64,000 nt of DNA from Dialister succinatiphilus YIT 11850 (lineage in GTDB: Bacteria > Bacillota > Negativicutes > Veillonellales > Dialisteraceae), in contig NZ_JH591189.1 of NCBI RefSeq assembly GCF_000242435.1, positions 133,370-197,369 of the forward strand. The letters run 5' to 3'. The notes beneath the pieces are model-generated. The model saw nothing but the letters and a program-made list of their open reading frames with translations. It did no database searches and had not been told where the DNA came from. Below are positions 52,514 through 61,370 of the stretch, piece by piece; the first letter of the stretch is position 1, and each line of letters begins with the position of its first letter. A program made the translations under genes and the position numbers.

Positions 52514-54397
52514 CTAGTTATTACTTTCGCTCTTTCGCGCGATATCCAGTCGTTCTTTGAAATATTTCTGAAGGTTTTTATCCCTACAGAAAATATAACA
52601 CCCCAGGGTACCTCTGGTCAGCAGTACTTTGTAAATATTTTTAATCAGCCGGGTCAGTTCTTCCGGCTTTTCCTTCAAGCCTTTCTTACCGCTGGCATCA
52701 AAGTAGTTTGAAGCGTCTGCTTCAAGTCTACCGGTATCCGGGTCATAGCGAAGGTCGTTACCGATAATGACGCCAATATAGTCTTTTTCCTGGCCCTGAA
52801 TGGTATGAACGCAGCCGATCTGATCCTTTTTATCAGGGTCAATGGCCCAGGTGTACTGGTTCTTATGGCTGTTCCAGGGTTTGGCAAAACTGTATTCCGG
52901 CATGCTGACATCATGAATCTGGGCGTCGCTGTTGCCGTCAGCTATGGAAGTCCAGGGCCATGCAAATCCAGCTACCATGCGGGCATCATATCCTTCTTTA
53001 TTTTTTTCATTGATGGCATCAGCCAGTTCATTGGGGCTGTCGAAGAGACGGACGTCGTAGTTCTTGTTATTCCAGGAGTCAAAGTTAGCGGTTTTCTGAA
53101 TCTGGAGAACATCGTCAATCCAGTTGATGAATCCATCTTCTCCGGAGCAGCGGAATTGAGCACTGAGGTGAACTTTGATGATATCGGAATTTCTATGTCT
53201 TGCCATGGTTTCAATCAGGTCGACTGTACCCTCATCGTCAGGACGGATGCGCTGTGCATCATCGATGAAGAATACATTGACCCTTGAGGCACGTATGATG
53301 TCATCTACCTGGCTGTCACCACGGTACATGAAGGCACCTTTTGCCTTTAATCTGTGCGCTTCGTCTACAATAAGAACATCAAACACTTCAGAATCATCGT
53401 TGTAGAATCCTGCAGATCCGGTAAATATCTTTTTCAGCCGACCTTTCTTTTCGACCTTGTGGGAGGCCAGCTCATCAACCAAAGCTTCTTTGAAAGCGGC
53501 ATTGGGAGCTACGTACATGACGTTCAAACCCTGCTGCATGAGGTGAACAAGGGCATTGACTGCAACGACGGACTTGCCGGTACCGGGGCCGCCATTGACT
53601 ATAATGGTGGTCCTTTTTGTGGCGGTGGTGGCATATTTCATAATCTGGTCGTAGGCAATCTGCTGCTCATTCAGGAGGGTAAATACACGGTTACCCTGGA
53701 ATAACCCGGTTATGTAGTCTACGAACTGCCTTGCCGGTTTAATTTTACCGTTTTCAATCTGGTACAGTATATCCATGCCTTTGCCATGGCCTACGTGCTT
53801 TTTAATAAAGGCTTCCAGTTTTTTTGTGTCGTCCTTGAAAAAAACTGGCGTATCCTGGCAGATAGTGCTGTACTGGTCTGACAGGAGGGGTTCGGGATGA
53901 TTTTCTTTATAGTTGTGAAGATAAGCGCAGGAGAAGGGGATAAGGTCTGTGTTTTCCAAGGCTGTACTCATATCCGTCATATACTGCTTATAGGAATAGG
54001 CCTGATAAGCCGGGTGAGTGGTCTCACGCATACCGCCGCCTAAAAAAGTACGTACCGTATAATTTAACCCCTCTACTGCCTGGGCTGATTCCCACTGCTT
54101 CAGCTCTACAATGATAAAGTTCTTGTTGTTTTCTTCATCGTGGCCACTGATAAGAAAATCGATTCTCTTTCCTGTACCTGGAAGGTTATATTCAAGAAGT
54201 ATCCCGCAGTCATCAGGAACATGGGCACGCCTGACACGGTTATTCATAAAGGATAGGGAATTCTGCCATGAACGCTGTTCATTTGGTGAAACAGTACCAT
54301 GGCGCATGATGCGGAACCGGGCAATCATTTTTTCAACGATTTCATCATTGTCGACATCGTCCATAAATCCACGGGCCGTGTTTTCGTAAATAATCAT
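52514..54397 (-). CDS. DUF2075 helicase with N-terminal nuclease-like domain (1)
   Basis: This 627-residue paralogue of the gene downstream is the first in the operon. It has Asp80 in RIDFLISG and Glu98/Lys100 in IVELKQW as nuclease candidates. The P-loop GGPGTGKS is at 269-276. Walker B is LIVDEAHRL, with FFIDDAQRI, SAQFRC and HTIQGQEKDY further on. The ribosome binding site is AGGAGG. Two related but diverged copies side by side suggest either a heteromeric complex or different specificities. Confidence 0.88.
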   Translation of the reverse strand: MIIYENTARGFMDDVDNDEIVEKMIARFRIMRHGTVSPNEQRSWQNSLSFMNNRVRRAHVPDDCGILLEYNLPGTGKRIDFLISGHDEENNKNFIIVELKQWESAQAVEGLNYTVRTFLGGGMRETTHPAYQAYSYKQYMTDMSTALENTDLIPFSCAYLHNYKENHPEPLLSDQYSTICQDTPVFFKDDTKKLEAFIKKHVGHGKGMDILYQIENGKIKPARQFVDYITGLFQGNRVFTLLNEQQIAYDQIMKYATTATKRTTIIVNGGPGTGKSVVAVNALVHLMQQGLNVMYVAPNAAFKEALVDELASHKVEKKGRLKKIFTGSAGFYNDDSEVFDVLIVDEAHRLKAKGAFMYRGDSQVDDIIRASRVNVFFIDDAQRIRPDDEGTVDLIETMARHRNSDIIKVHLSAQFRCSGEDGFINWIDDVLQIQKTANFDSWNNKNYDVRLFDSPNELADAINEKNKEGYDARMVAGFAWPWTSIADGNSDAQIHDVSMPEYSFAKPWNSHKNQYTWAIDPDKKDQIGCVHTIQGQEKDYIGVIIGNDLRYDPDTGRLEADASNYFDASGKKGLKEKPEELTRLIKNIYKVLLTRGTLGCYIFCRDKNLQKYFKERLDIARKSESNN

Positions 54398-54493
54398 TTG
54401 GTGCCTCCTTAGCCTTAACTTAATTCATATTGTAGCACAATGCTACGTAATGAACAGGTCAACATGGTAGCTTTCATCTATGAATCTGTACTA

Positions 54494-54532
54494 TTCTCTA
54501 CAAAAGAGAATGGTATAATGAAACCAAGGAGG
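54494..54532 (+). promoter_or_regulatory. Promoter region of the MazG-like gene
   Basis: TTCTCT (54494-54499) and AGAGAA (54505-54510) form an inverted repeat directly before TATAAT (54514-54519); AAGGAGG follows at 54526. The inverted repeat occupies the spacer and may be an operator. Confidence 0.5.
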
Positions 54533-54539
54533 AATGACC

Positions 54540-54881
54540 ATGCATAAAGGAATCAGTAGTGAAATGATTAAGCAGGTAATTGCTTTTTCAAAAGACCGGG
54601 ATTGGGAGCAGTTTCATAATCCGAAAGATCTTGCCATTTCGATATCCATCGAGGCAGCAGAACTTCTCGAAAATTTCCAGTGGACTGGCTCTTCTACAGA
54701 AGGTAAAGATTCGAAAAATATGAAAGAAGAACTGGCGGATGTAATGATTTACTGCATTCTCATGGGACATGCCATGAATGTGGATCTGGAATCCATCATC
54801 CGAGAGAAGCTGGTGCAGGATGGGGAAAAATATCCGGTTTCTAAGGCAAAGGGGAATGCTAAAAAATATACGGAATTCTGA
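54540..54881 (+). CDS. MazG-like nucleotide pyrophosphohydrolase
   Basis: The 113-residue all-alpha NTP pyrophosphohydrolase is of the MazG-like (dCTPase/RS21-C6) type. The metal-binding motif EAAELLENFQW (Glu residues about 39-43) and the second motif EELADVMIY are present, so it should hydrolyse (d)NTPs to (d)NMPs and pyrophosphate. I chose the ATG seven bases after AAGGAGG. It is divergent from the DUF2075 operon. Such enzymes occur as housekeeping proteins and also near defence genes. Confidence 0.88.
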   Translation: MHKGISSEMIKQVIAFSKDRDWEQFHNPKDLAISISIEAAELLENFQWTGSSTEGKDSKNMKEELADVMIYCILMGHAMNVDLESIIREKLVQDGEKYPVSKAKGNAKKYTEF

Positions 54882-54927
54882 TGGGATGGTTTCTGTTTCT
54901 TTGTCCCTTTGCTTAGAAAAACAGCGA

Positions 54928-54977
54928 AAAATCGGAGCCCTATGAACTGATTTGTAGTTCCATAAGGCTCCGATTTT
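54928..54977. terminator. Terminator after the MazG-like gene
   Basis: AAAATCGGAGCC...GGCTCCGATTTT with an inner TATGAACT/AGTTCCATA-like pairing. It can serve both strands between convergent genes. Confidence 0.85.
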
Positions 54978-55007
54978 ATGTTTTCAGAAAAGCCAGATAA
55001 TAGTAAT

Positions 55008-55457
55008 TTATTGTGCGGCTTTCTTTTTCATTTGGCTATAGTACTTAGTGCCTTTATCTGAATCATGCATGAGGTTCATTAACTCTTCTGCCCGTTCGTA
55101 AGTGAATCCACAATAGTCTGCGTATTCTACCAATGGATTACCTCGGAGTTCCCGTTTGTGTCTCATATAGGCTCTTCGTTGTTCACGAGACATGTTGGAT
55201 ACTTCTTTTAAGTCCTGCATCCTTCGTGCGTGACGGAAAATCATATATGTTTTCGTCCGTTCTGCTTCTTCAGTGGTCATAAGATTCTGATTAACCAGTT
55301 CCTGCAGATAGTAGCCGATTACTTTGGGGTTATGAGGCTCTGTCCCTTTCAGTTCCAATGGAACGATCAGCGGCTCTGGCATGCGTGCTTCTGAAAGACA
55401 GGGAGAGAGGGCAGTAAAGGCAAGAAATAATGCAATGAGTTGCAGCTTAGAATTCAT
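55008..55457 (-). CDS. Small exported protein coupled to the TonB receptor
   Basis: The 149-residue product has a signal peptide (MNSKLQLIALFLAFTALSPC, cleavage near SEA-RM). The mature part is helical and rich in Arg and Glu (TTEEAERTKTYMIFRHARRM, REQRRAYMRHKRELRG). Its start codon lies inside the last codons of the receptor gene (11-bp overlap), so the two are translated together. The family is unknown to me. A periplasmic helper or a ligand-binding partner of the receptor is possible. Confidence 0.7.
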   Translation of the reverse strand: MNSKLQLIALFLAFTALSPCLSEARMPEPLIVPLELKGTEPHNPKVIGYYLQELVNQNLMTTEEAERTKTYMIFRHARRMQDLKEVSNMSREQRRAYMRHKRELRGNPLVEYADYCGFTYERAEELMNLMHDSDKGTKYYSQMKKKAAQ

Positions 55458-57594
55458 AAGAGAGTTTCACCGTATACGTCCTTCCTGCTCCATAGTAGTA
55501 CCAGGACCAATAGTCTTTATCCAGAAGATTATCAATAGCAAGGCCTATGGTTGCGCCCTTGGCAAATTTATAGTTAGCACCCAGATTTATGGTATAGATG
55601 GCATCGTAGGAGTAGAGATGATGGGGAATGTCACCTTTCTCATTTCTGTCACTGACATACTGTGCTTCGACATAAGCATCCCATAAAGGCTTCTGATAGT
55701 TCAGTCCGGCATGGAAGATGTGCCTTGGGATGCTGTAAATCCGCTCACCTTCGTCATCGGTGGCTCTTTCATAGGCATAGTTGGCATAAGCGGACAAAGA
55801 GTCATTAAACTTCTGGCGGACTTCCATTTCAAACCCTGTTCTCTTTGCTTTTTCTTTATTGATAAAGGTGCTGTATTTTCCAGCACGCTCAGTGGTGATG
55901 AGGTCCTTCGTTTTAGCATGGTAGACATCGAAGTTGATCTGCGTCTTTTTGAAAGACTTCTTGATTCCTGCTTCGATGGTATCTGTCTTCTCCGGCTTTA
56001 ATGATGGATTTCCGATATATCTTCCATCAAAACGGTACAGCTTATATAGTGTAGGTGCATTAAAAGAATGACCGTAGGAAATGTAATAGGTGGTGGAGCT
56101 GTTAGGCAGGTATTCCAAAGAGAATTTGGGGCTGAGTTCATTATATGTCTTTGTATCCCTTGTAATATCTAAATACTGACCGTCCTTAGTGCCTCTGAAG
56201 AATCCACCATATTTTTTATAATGATCCAGGCGAAGTCCTGCATAGGCATTCCAGTTATCATTGAATTTATACTTATCTTGTACAAATACAGAAGAAATTA
56301 AATTCTTACCGCCCTGTGTTACAACGTCTTTTGTGATAGAACCCCAGTTGTGCCAGTGAGCCAGTTTGCTCTGGTTGTAGGTCATGGAGTCCCGCTGAAT
56401 ATCAAAACCACTGACAAGGGTATTTTTACCGATGTCCCAGGTTTTCTGGAAGTCAGCTTTGTAGGATTTATTTGGATAATGATTACGGCTTCCTGGGCCT
56501 TCCCCAGCCAGGTCACTGCCTGTAGAATAACCATCATCTTTGGAATTAACGAGTCCGGCGCTGAAAAGAATCTGGTTGGCGTCATCCTTATAGGTGAAGG
56601 AGTGGATGTCTGTTTTCTTCTTCCCATAATAGTCGGTAAAATCAGCTTCACTGAAGTTATAATATTTGCCGTCAGGAAGAAGGACACTGCCATTAAAAAG
56701 TTCATTCCCATCGGCATCATGGATGTAGGAAACAGGATCTTTGCTGTAATACTTAAAATAGTCATGAGTGTACTGGTACATCATGGATTTTGTATCGCTG
56801 AAATTGTATCTCAGCTTAAAATTATAAGTATTATCTTTGCTGGCGGTGGTTCCTGGATTGCCTAGGATGTAAATGGTATCTCCGGCATGGTTCTTGGATT
56901 CTTCATATCCAGTACCTACTGTACCGGTAGGAGTCTTAGTTGCGCCTTTCTTTGTATAGGAAAGTTTCTTCCTGTATCCATCAGTTCGTCTGTTTTCGTA
57001 TCCGGCAGAGAAAGACCATTTATCTGTCAGTTTTCGTGTGATATTCACGCCTCTGCGCCATGTGTCGTGGGATCCGTACTCCGTGTAAATTTTACCACTG
57101 TTTTTGTCCGGATTTTTGCTGACAATATTAATTACGCCGCCAACAGCCCTACCACCATAGAGAGAAGAGCCGGCACCGCGGACTAACTCGATTTTTGCAA
57201 CATCATCGATTGAAATAGTTGACCAGTTAACACCACCACTGAATCCATTGTTCAATGGCATGCCATCGTACAGGACCAGTATATTGCTCTCTCCAAATCC
57301 ACGAATACTTATTCCACCGGCATTATCTGACATTCCCTGTGGGCGATCACTGTATATACCGGGAAGATAATTGATAGCTTCGGTGATTGTTCGCACGTTC
57401 TTCTGCTTAATCTGGTCTGCAGTGATAACGCTGACGCTGGCGGGTACCTCCGCAGCATTTTCTCTGATTCTGGTGGCTGTGACCACAATAGGGCTTAACT
57501 GATAAACATGCCCACTATCAGCGGCTTCCACTTGCCCTAACCCGGCCAGCATCAATGAGCCCAAAACAAACGTTGATAATAATTTCCTTTGCAT
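55447..57594 (-). CDS. TonB-dependent outer-membrane receptor
   Basis: The 715-residue outer-membrane transporter starts MQRKLLSTFVLGSLMLAGLG (Sec signal, cleavage near VEA-AD). Next come a TonB-box-like segment (SPIVVTATR) and a plug domain (VRTITEAINYLPG, IRGFGESNILVLYDG, VELVRGAGSSLYGG region). A 22-strand-type barrel follows, ending in the aromatic KLSYEF. Siderophore, haem or cobalamin receptors share this layout; the substrate cannot be told. The ATG at 57594 has AAGGGG eight bases upstream. No ABC transporter, TonB or ExbBD gene is near. Confidence 0.93.
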   Translation of the reverse strand: MQRKLLSTFVLGSLMLAGLGQVEAADSGHVYQLSPIVVTATRIRENAAEVPASVSVITADQIKQKNVRTITEAINYLPGIYSDRPQGMSDNAGGISIRGFGESNILVLYDGMPLNNGFSGGVNWSTISIDDVAKIELVRGAGSSLYGGRAVGGVINIVSKNPDKNSGKIYTEYGSHDTWRRGVNITRKLTDKWSFSAGYENRRTDGYRKKLSYTKKGATKTPTGTVGTGYEESKNHAGDTIYILGNPGTTASKDNTYNFKLRYNFSDTKSMMYQYTHDYFKYYSKDPVSYIHDADGNELFNGSVLLPDGKYYNFSEADFTDYYGKKKTDIHSFTYKDDANQILFSAGLVNSKDDGYSTGSDLAGEGPGSRNHYPNKSYKADFQKTWDIGKNTLVSGFDIQRDSMTYNQSKLAHWHNWGSITKDVVTQGGKNLISSVFVQDKYKFNDNWNAYAGLRLDHYKKYGGFFRGTKDGQYLDITRDTKTYNELSPKFSLEYLPNSSTTYYISYGHSFNAPTLYKLYRFDGRYIGNPSLKPEKTDTIEAGIKKSFKKTQINFDVYHAKTKDLITTERAGKYSTFINKEKAKRTGFEMEVRQKFNDSLSAYANYAYERATDDEGERIYSIPRHIFHAGLNYQKPLWDAYVEAQYVSDRNEKGDIPHHLYSYDAIYTINLGANYKFAKGATIGLAIDNLLDKDYWSWYYYGAGRTYTVKLSYEF

Positions 57595-58204
57595 ACATAT
57601 TGCCCCTTTCTTCACTTAAGGTATTCTGAATGCGCAGGTTCTCATTATTATTTTATATGAACTTAATTATACTATATATTGCCATATTATTCATTTATTA
57701 TTGGCAAATAAATAATAAAAATGTGAATATGATTAAGGATTGATTCTGCTGTGGCCGCTCTTATAGCTTGTATAGAGAACATAGCTGCTTTTATTTTGTG
57801 AGTCTGGTGATGTTAAAGTCTCAGAATGAAAAGGAAGATTGTCTTTCTGCAGGTACAACGAAGATCAGGACTCTTATTGGGAACCGTCTTTTGTTGAATT
57901 TAGTATACAATAGGAGAAAAAGGTAATTATTTTTTATACCATGAATTTAATTTCTAGAAAAAGAGGTTACGGCTATCTTGATTCACATGGTTTCTTGTAG
58001 AATTTTATATAGAAAGCATAGGTCTTTTAATCTAGAAAATTCACTGATTTTAGTGTAAAATTCGTTTTTTATATAGCAAAGGCAGAGCTTTATGCAAATC
58101 TTGTATTCGTATCCATTGGGACCAATCATTATAATAAGTATTTAAATAATGTATATTAAACCGATTCATTATGTCTGGAATATGTTTATCGGAGGTATAA
58201 GTTT
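57595..58204. other. Gene-free stretch between receptor and helicase
   Basis: About 610 bp of AT-rich DNA. A TATAAT-like box and AT-rich repeats lie just upstream of the receptor on the minus strand, and TATAAT at about 58133 precedes the helicase gene. I see no clear Fur box or RNA gene. Confidence 0.55.
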
Positions 58205-61200
58205 ATGAGCCAGCAGGGACCAAACAAAGAGCAGCTTGAGGCTATTAATGCTACGGAGGGACCGGTACTAATTATTGCTGGTCCAGGGACAGGTAAAACA
58301 TATACCCTCATAGAGCGTACCATGCATTTGATTAGGGATAAGCATGTTAGGCCGGAAAATATTATGGTGTGTACGTTCACCAATAAAGCGGCGAAGGAAC
58401 TTATTACACGGTTGACCAATCAGCTGACAAAAGACAATATTAACATCAATCTGGATGAAATGTATATAGGCACATTTCATTCCATATGCCTCCGGATTTT
58501 AAAGGAATATGCAGAGGATTCTGATTTGGAAAAGAATTATCTGCTGGATGATGAGTTTATACAAAGCTACATGGTATATTGCCGGCTTTGGGATAAGTTT
58601 CGGGAAATAGAAGGTTTTCCTAAGCTGTTTCCTAAATATTTAAACATTTGGAGGAAACCCATTTGTACATGTCAGAAGATTTGCGGCTATGTCAATGAGC
58701 TGAACGAGGAGCTGGTGGATTCGGATAAGCTGGAGGAATGGGCAGAAGGTAAAACGGCTTCCGGAGCGGGGCGGAAGGGTGAGCATATTCCTGCTAGCAG
58801 GAATACTGATCCAGCTATCATTTTATCCGAAATTATGAGGCAATATAATTCTGTGCTTAAAACCAGAAATATGATTGACTTTTCAAGCATTTTAACGGAA
58901 ACGTACCGTCTGCTGCAGGGGAATCGTTCTATTCTTTCCAAAATTCAGGAAAAAATCCAATATATTATGGTGGATGAGTATCAGGATACGAATTACATCC
59001 AGGAGCGGCTTATTTCACTATTGGCAGGGGCAAGGCAGAATGTGTGCGTGGTGGGGGATGATGACCAGGCTATGTATCGCTTTCGGGGAGCAACGATTGA
59101 AAATATCCTCACATTTCCTGAGCTCTTTTTACCTCGTCCCTGCAAGCAGATAAAGCTGGTAACCAATTACCGGTCTAATGACCAAATTGTAGATTTTTAT
59201 AATTATTGGATGAATGATTATCCTCAAGCTAATGGCATAAAAGCTTTTGCCTGGTCAATGGAGAACAAAAATTTTCGGTATCCTAAGAAGATCGTACCGG
59301 GAAGGGGAGTGAAGACGAAAAGTCCTGCGGTGGTCTCTATTATAAAGAACGACAAAGATAGCTGGGAAAGGAACGTCACAGAATTTATTCTGGACCTGAA
59401 GGAGAGCGGGAAAATATCTGATTATAATCAGGTCGCAATTTTGTCTTCGTCTATTAAGAGGCGTGAATGTGTAGATCTTCAGCAGTATATGGCAAGTCAG
59501 GGGCTCAAGGTGTATGCACCCAGGGCAGGAGAACTTTTTAATAAGGTGGAGGTTCAATGGGTGATTGGCTGCCTGCTGATTATGTTTCCTCAACTGAAGC
59601 TGGTTTTCCAGCAGTATGAGCGTGCAAATTTTTATTTGGACATGAAGAAGTATTATACCGAATGCATTTTAAATCTGAAGAATTGTATCTTTAATGATTC
59701 CCAAAAAAGAGGCAAAAATCTGGATTATTGGGTGCATGATGTACGTAAGAAAATCGGTGCAGCCAAGGGGAAGTTGCACCTTACCTTCTCCGGCTTAGTG
59801 TATGAAATGTTTGCTTTTTGGCCATTTAATGAGATGCTTGCAGTCAATATGGCTGATCCGGACAGCCATTTGCTTAGACAGAGCCGTAATCTGTCACAAC
59901 TGGTGAAAATCATAGAATCCGGTGAATTTATTCATGGTATCAGAAGTCTGGATGCGGGGAAATTAGAATGGAACCTGAGTCAGATGTTTGCCCGCTTCCT
60001 TCGCTCTCATCTAGAAATGAAAGACAATGAGTATGAGGATGAGGTGGAGACGGTACCAGAGGGATACGTGCCTTTTCTTACTATTCATCAGTCTAAGGGA
60101 TTGGAATTTCCGATTGTTATTGTGTTATCCTTGTGGGATTTTCCCTTGGATCAGGTTGATATTGCGAACTATTACGTAAAGGAGTATACAGGCAGGAACA
60201 AATGGGAGCCCTATGAAAGTATCAAATATTTTGACTTTTGGAGAAAATACTATACAGCCTTTTCTAGAGCCCAGGATCTGCTGATTTTATCATGCTGGCG
60301 CAGGGGGGAAATTAAAAGAGAAAGCCCCAGTCCTATATTTGCTTCTCTGCTTGAGACTGTGCCATCTGTTGAGGACACTTCTTTTGATATCAATGAGTTC
60401 CATTTTGAAAAGGTGAAAAAATCCATCCTAAAGGATACGTATTCCTTTACAACAGATGTGTCGCTCTATGATTCCTGCCCCATGAGGTACAAGTTTAATC
60501 GGGAGATGCACTTTTCGTCGCTGTCCAGTGGGGGTATGATTTTTGGTCAGATGGTTCATGAGACCATAGAGGATATTCACAGGGCAGCCATGCGAAAAGA
60601 TTATGCTTCAATTAATGAAGGAAAAATTCAATCCTGGATGCAGGCTAATTATTCTACTCTGGCTAAGAGGGAAGGCATTCATTTTAGTGAATCTATACTT
60701 AATCAAGCTCGGATTCAGATCATGCGCTATGTGCATGAAGTGGAAAAGTCCATTGGATGGGGTGCCATTAAGCAGGCGGAGTATGCTATCGAGATGGTGC
60801 GAAATGATTACATCATTAAGGGCAAAATCGACTTGATTAGTGCAGGAGATGGAAAGTCTGTCGATGGCCGGGCATTTATTGATCTTGTGGATTTTAAGAC
60901 AGGGCGAAAACTTAAGGAAGAAAGTCCAATGCTCAGAAGATATGAAAAACAGCTTCAGGTTTATGCCTATCTGATTGAACAGAAAACGTCCTACACAGTC
61001 AAAAATATGCGCCTTTATTTTATGGGTGAAAATGATTCAACGCCATGGCTTAGCTTTCCTGCAAGGTCTTTAAGTTCCACGGAAGTTGAAAAGACGATGG
61101 AAAGCTTCGATCATACCGTTCATCAAATTATGAGAAATGATTTTGAACATCGGGCGCCCCTTTCCGCTCATGGTAAAATTCCGGAATTCTGTAAGTACTG

Positions 61201-61273
61201 CGAGTTCAGATACTTCTGTGGGAGAAATGGGATGGGTCCTGACGAAGAGCTATGTAAACATGAGACAAGATAG
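58205..61273 (+). CDS. UvrD-like helicase fused to an AddB-type nuclease domain
   Basis: The 1022-residue superfamily 1A helicase has Walker A AGPGTGKT (Lys31), VDEYQDTN, VVGDDDQAMYRFRG, TNYRSN and LTIHQSKGLEF. The last 300 residues form a PD-(D/E)XK nuclease with an iron-sulphur-type cysteine set: DSCPMRY near 758, DLVDFKTGRK as catalytic core, and CKYCEFRYFC at the end. This resembles AddB/Cas4-type nucleases joined to a UvrD helicase. GGAGG precedes the ATG. A second helicase gene follows 97 bp later on the same strand, so they may act together. Confidence 0.9.
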   Translation: MSQQGPNKEQLEAINATEGPVLIIAGPGTGKTYTLIERTMHLIRDKHVRPENIMVCTFTNKAAKELITRLTNQLTKDNININLDEMYIGTFHSICLRILKEYAEDSDLEKNYLLDDEFIQSYMVYCRLWDKFREIEGFPKLFPKYLNIWRKPICTCQKICGYVNELNEELVDSDKLEEWAEGKTASGAGRKGEHIPASRNTDPAIILSEIMRQYNSVLKTRNMIDFSSILTETYRLLQGNRSILSKIQEKIQYIMVDEYQDTNYIQERLISLLAGARQNVCVVGDDDQAMYRFRGATIENILTFPELFLPRPCKQIKLVTNYRSNDQIVDFYNYWMNDYPQANGIKAFAWSMENKNFRYPKKIVPGRGVKTKSPAVVSIIKNDKDSWERNVTEFILDLKESGKISDYNQVAILSSSIKRRECVDLQQYMASQGLKVYAPRAGELFNKVEVQWVIGCLLIMFPQLKLVFQQYERANFYLDMKKYYTECILNLKNCIFNDSQKRGKNLDYWVHDVRKKIGAAKGKLHLTFSGLVYEMFAFWPFNEMLAVNMADPDSHLLRQSRNLSQLVKIIESGEFIHGIRSLDAGKLEWNLSQMFARFLRSHLEMKDNEYEDEVETVPEGYVPFLTIHQSKGLEFPIVIVLSLWDFPLDQVDIANYYVKEYTGRNKWEPYESIKYFDFWRKYYTAFSRAQDLLILSCWRRGEIKRESPSPIFASLLETVPSVEDTSFDINEFHFEKVKKSILKDTYSFTTDVSLYDSCPMRYKFNREMHFSSLSSGGMIFGQMVHETIEDIHRAAMRKDYASINEGKIQSWMQANYSTLAKREGIHFSESILNQARIQIMRYVHEVEKSIGWGAIKQAEYAIEMVRNDYIIKGKIDLISAGDGKSVDGRAFIDLVDFKTGRKLKEESPMLRRYEKQLQVYAYLIEQKTSYTVKNMRLYFMGENDSTPWLSFPARSLSSTEVEKTMESFDHTVHQIMRNDFEHRAPLSAHGKIPEFCKYCEFRYFCGRNGMGPDEELCKHETR

Positions 61274-61320
61274 AATAGGGGAAAACTATTCTCCCCAATT
61301 GGATGTACTTTTTGATAATA

Positions 61321-61356
61321 TGGTGTTATTTGTTGCGATGGTGTTATTTGTTGCGA
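61321..61356 (+). repeat. Perfect 18-bp tandem duplication
   Basis: TGGTGTTATTTGTTGCGA occurs twice in a row in the short gap between the two helicase genes, ending 14 bp before the second start codon and just before its AGGAGAG site. Confidence 0.95.
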
Positions 61357-61370
61357 CAGGAGAGTTTTAA

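Noticed and set aside
57616-57700. Fur box upstream of the TonB receptor
   Set aside because: The AT-rich sequence has GTTCAT and ATGAGAAC pieces but no convincing match to the GATAATGATAATCATTATC consensus.
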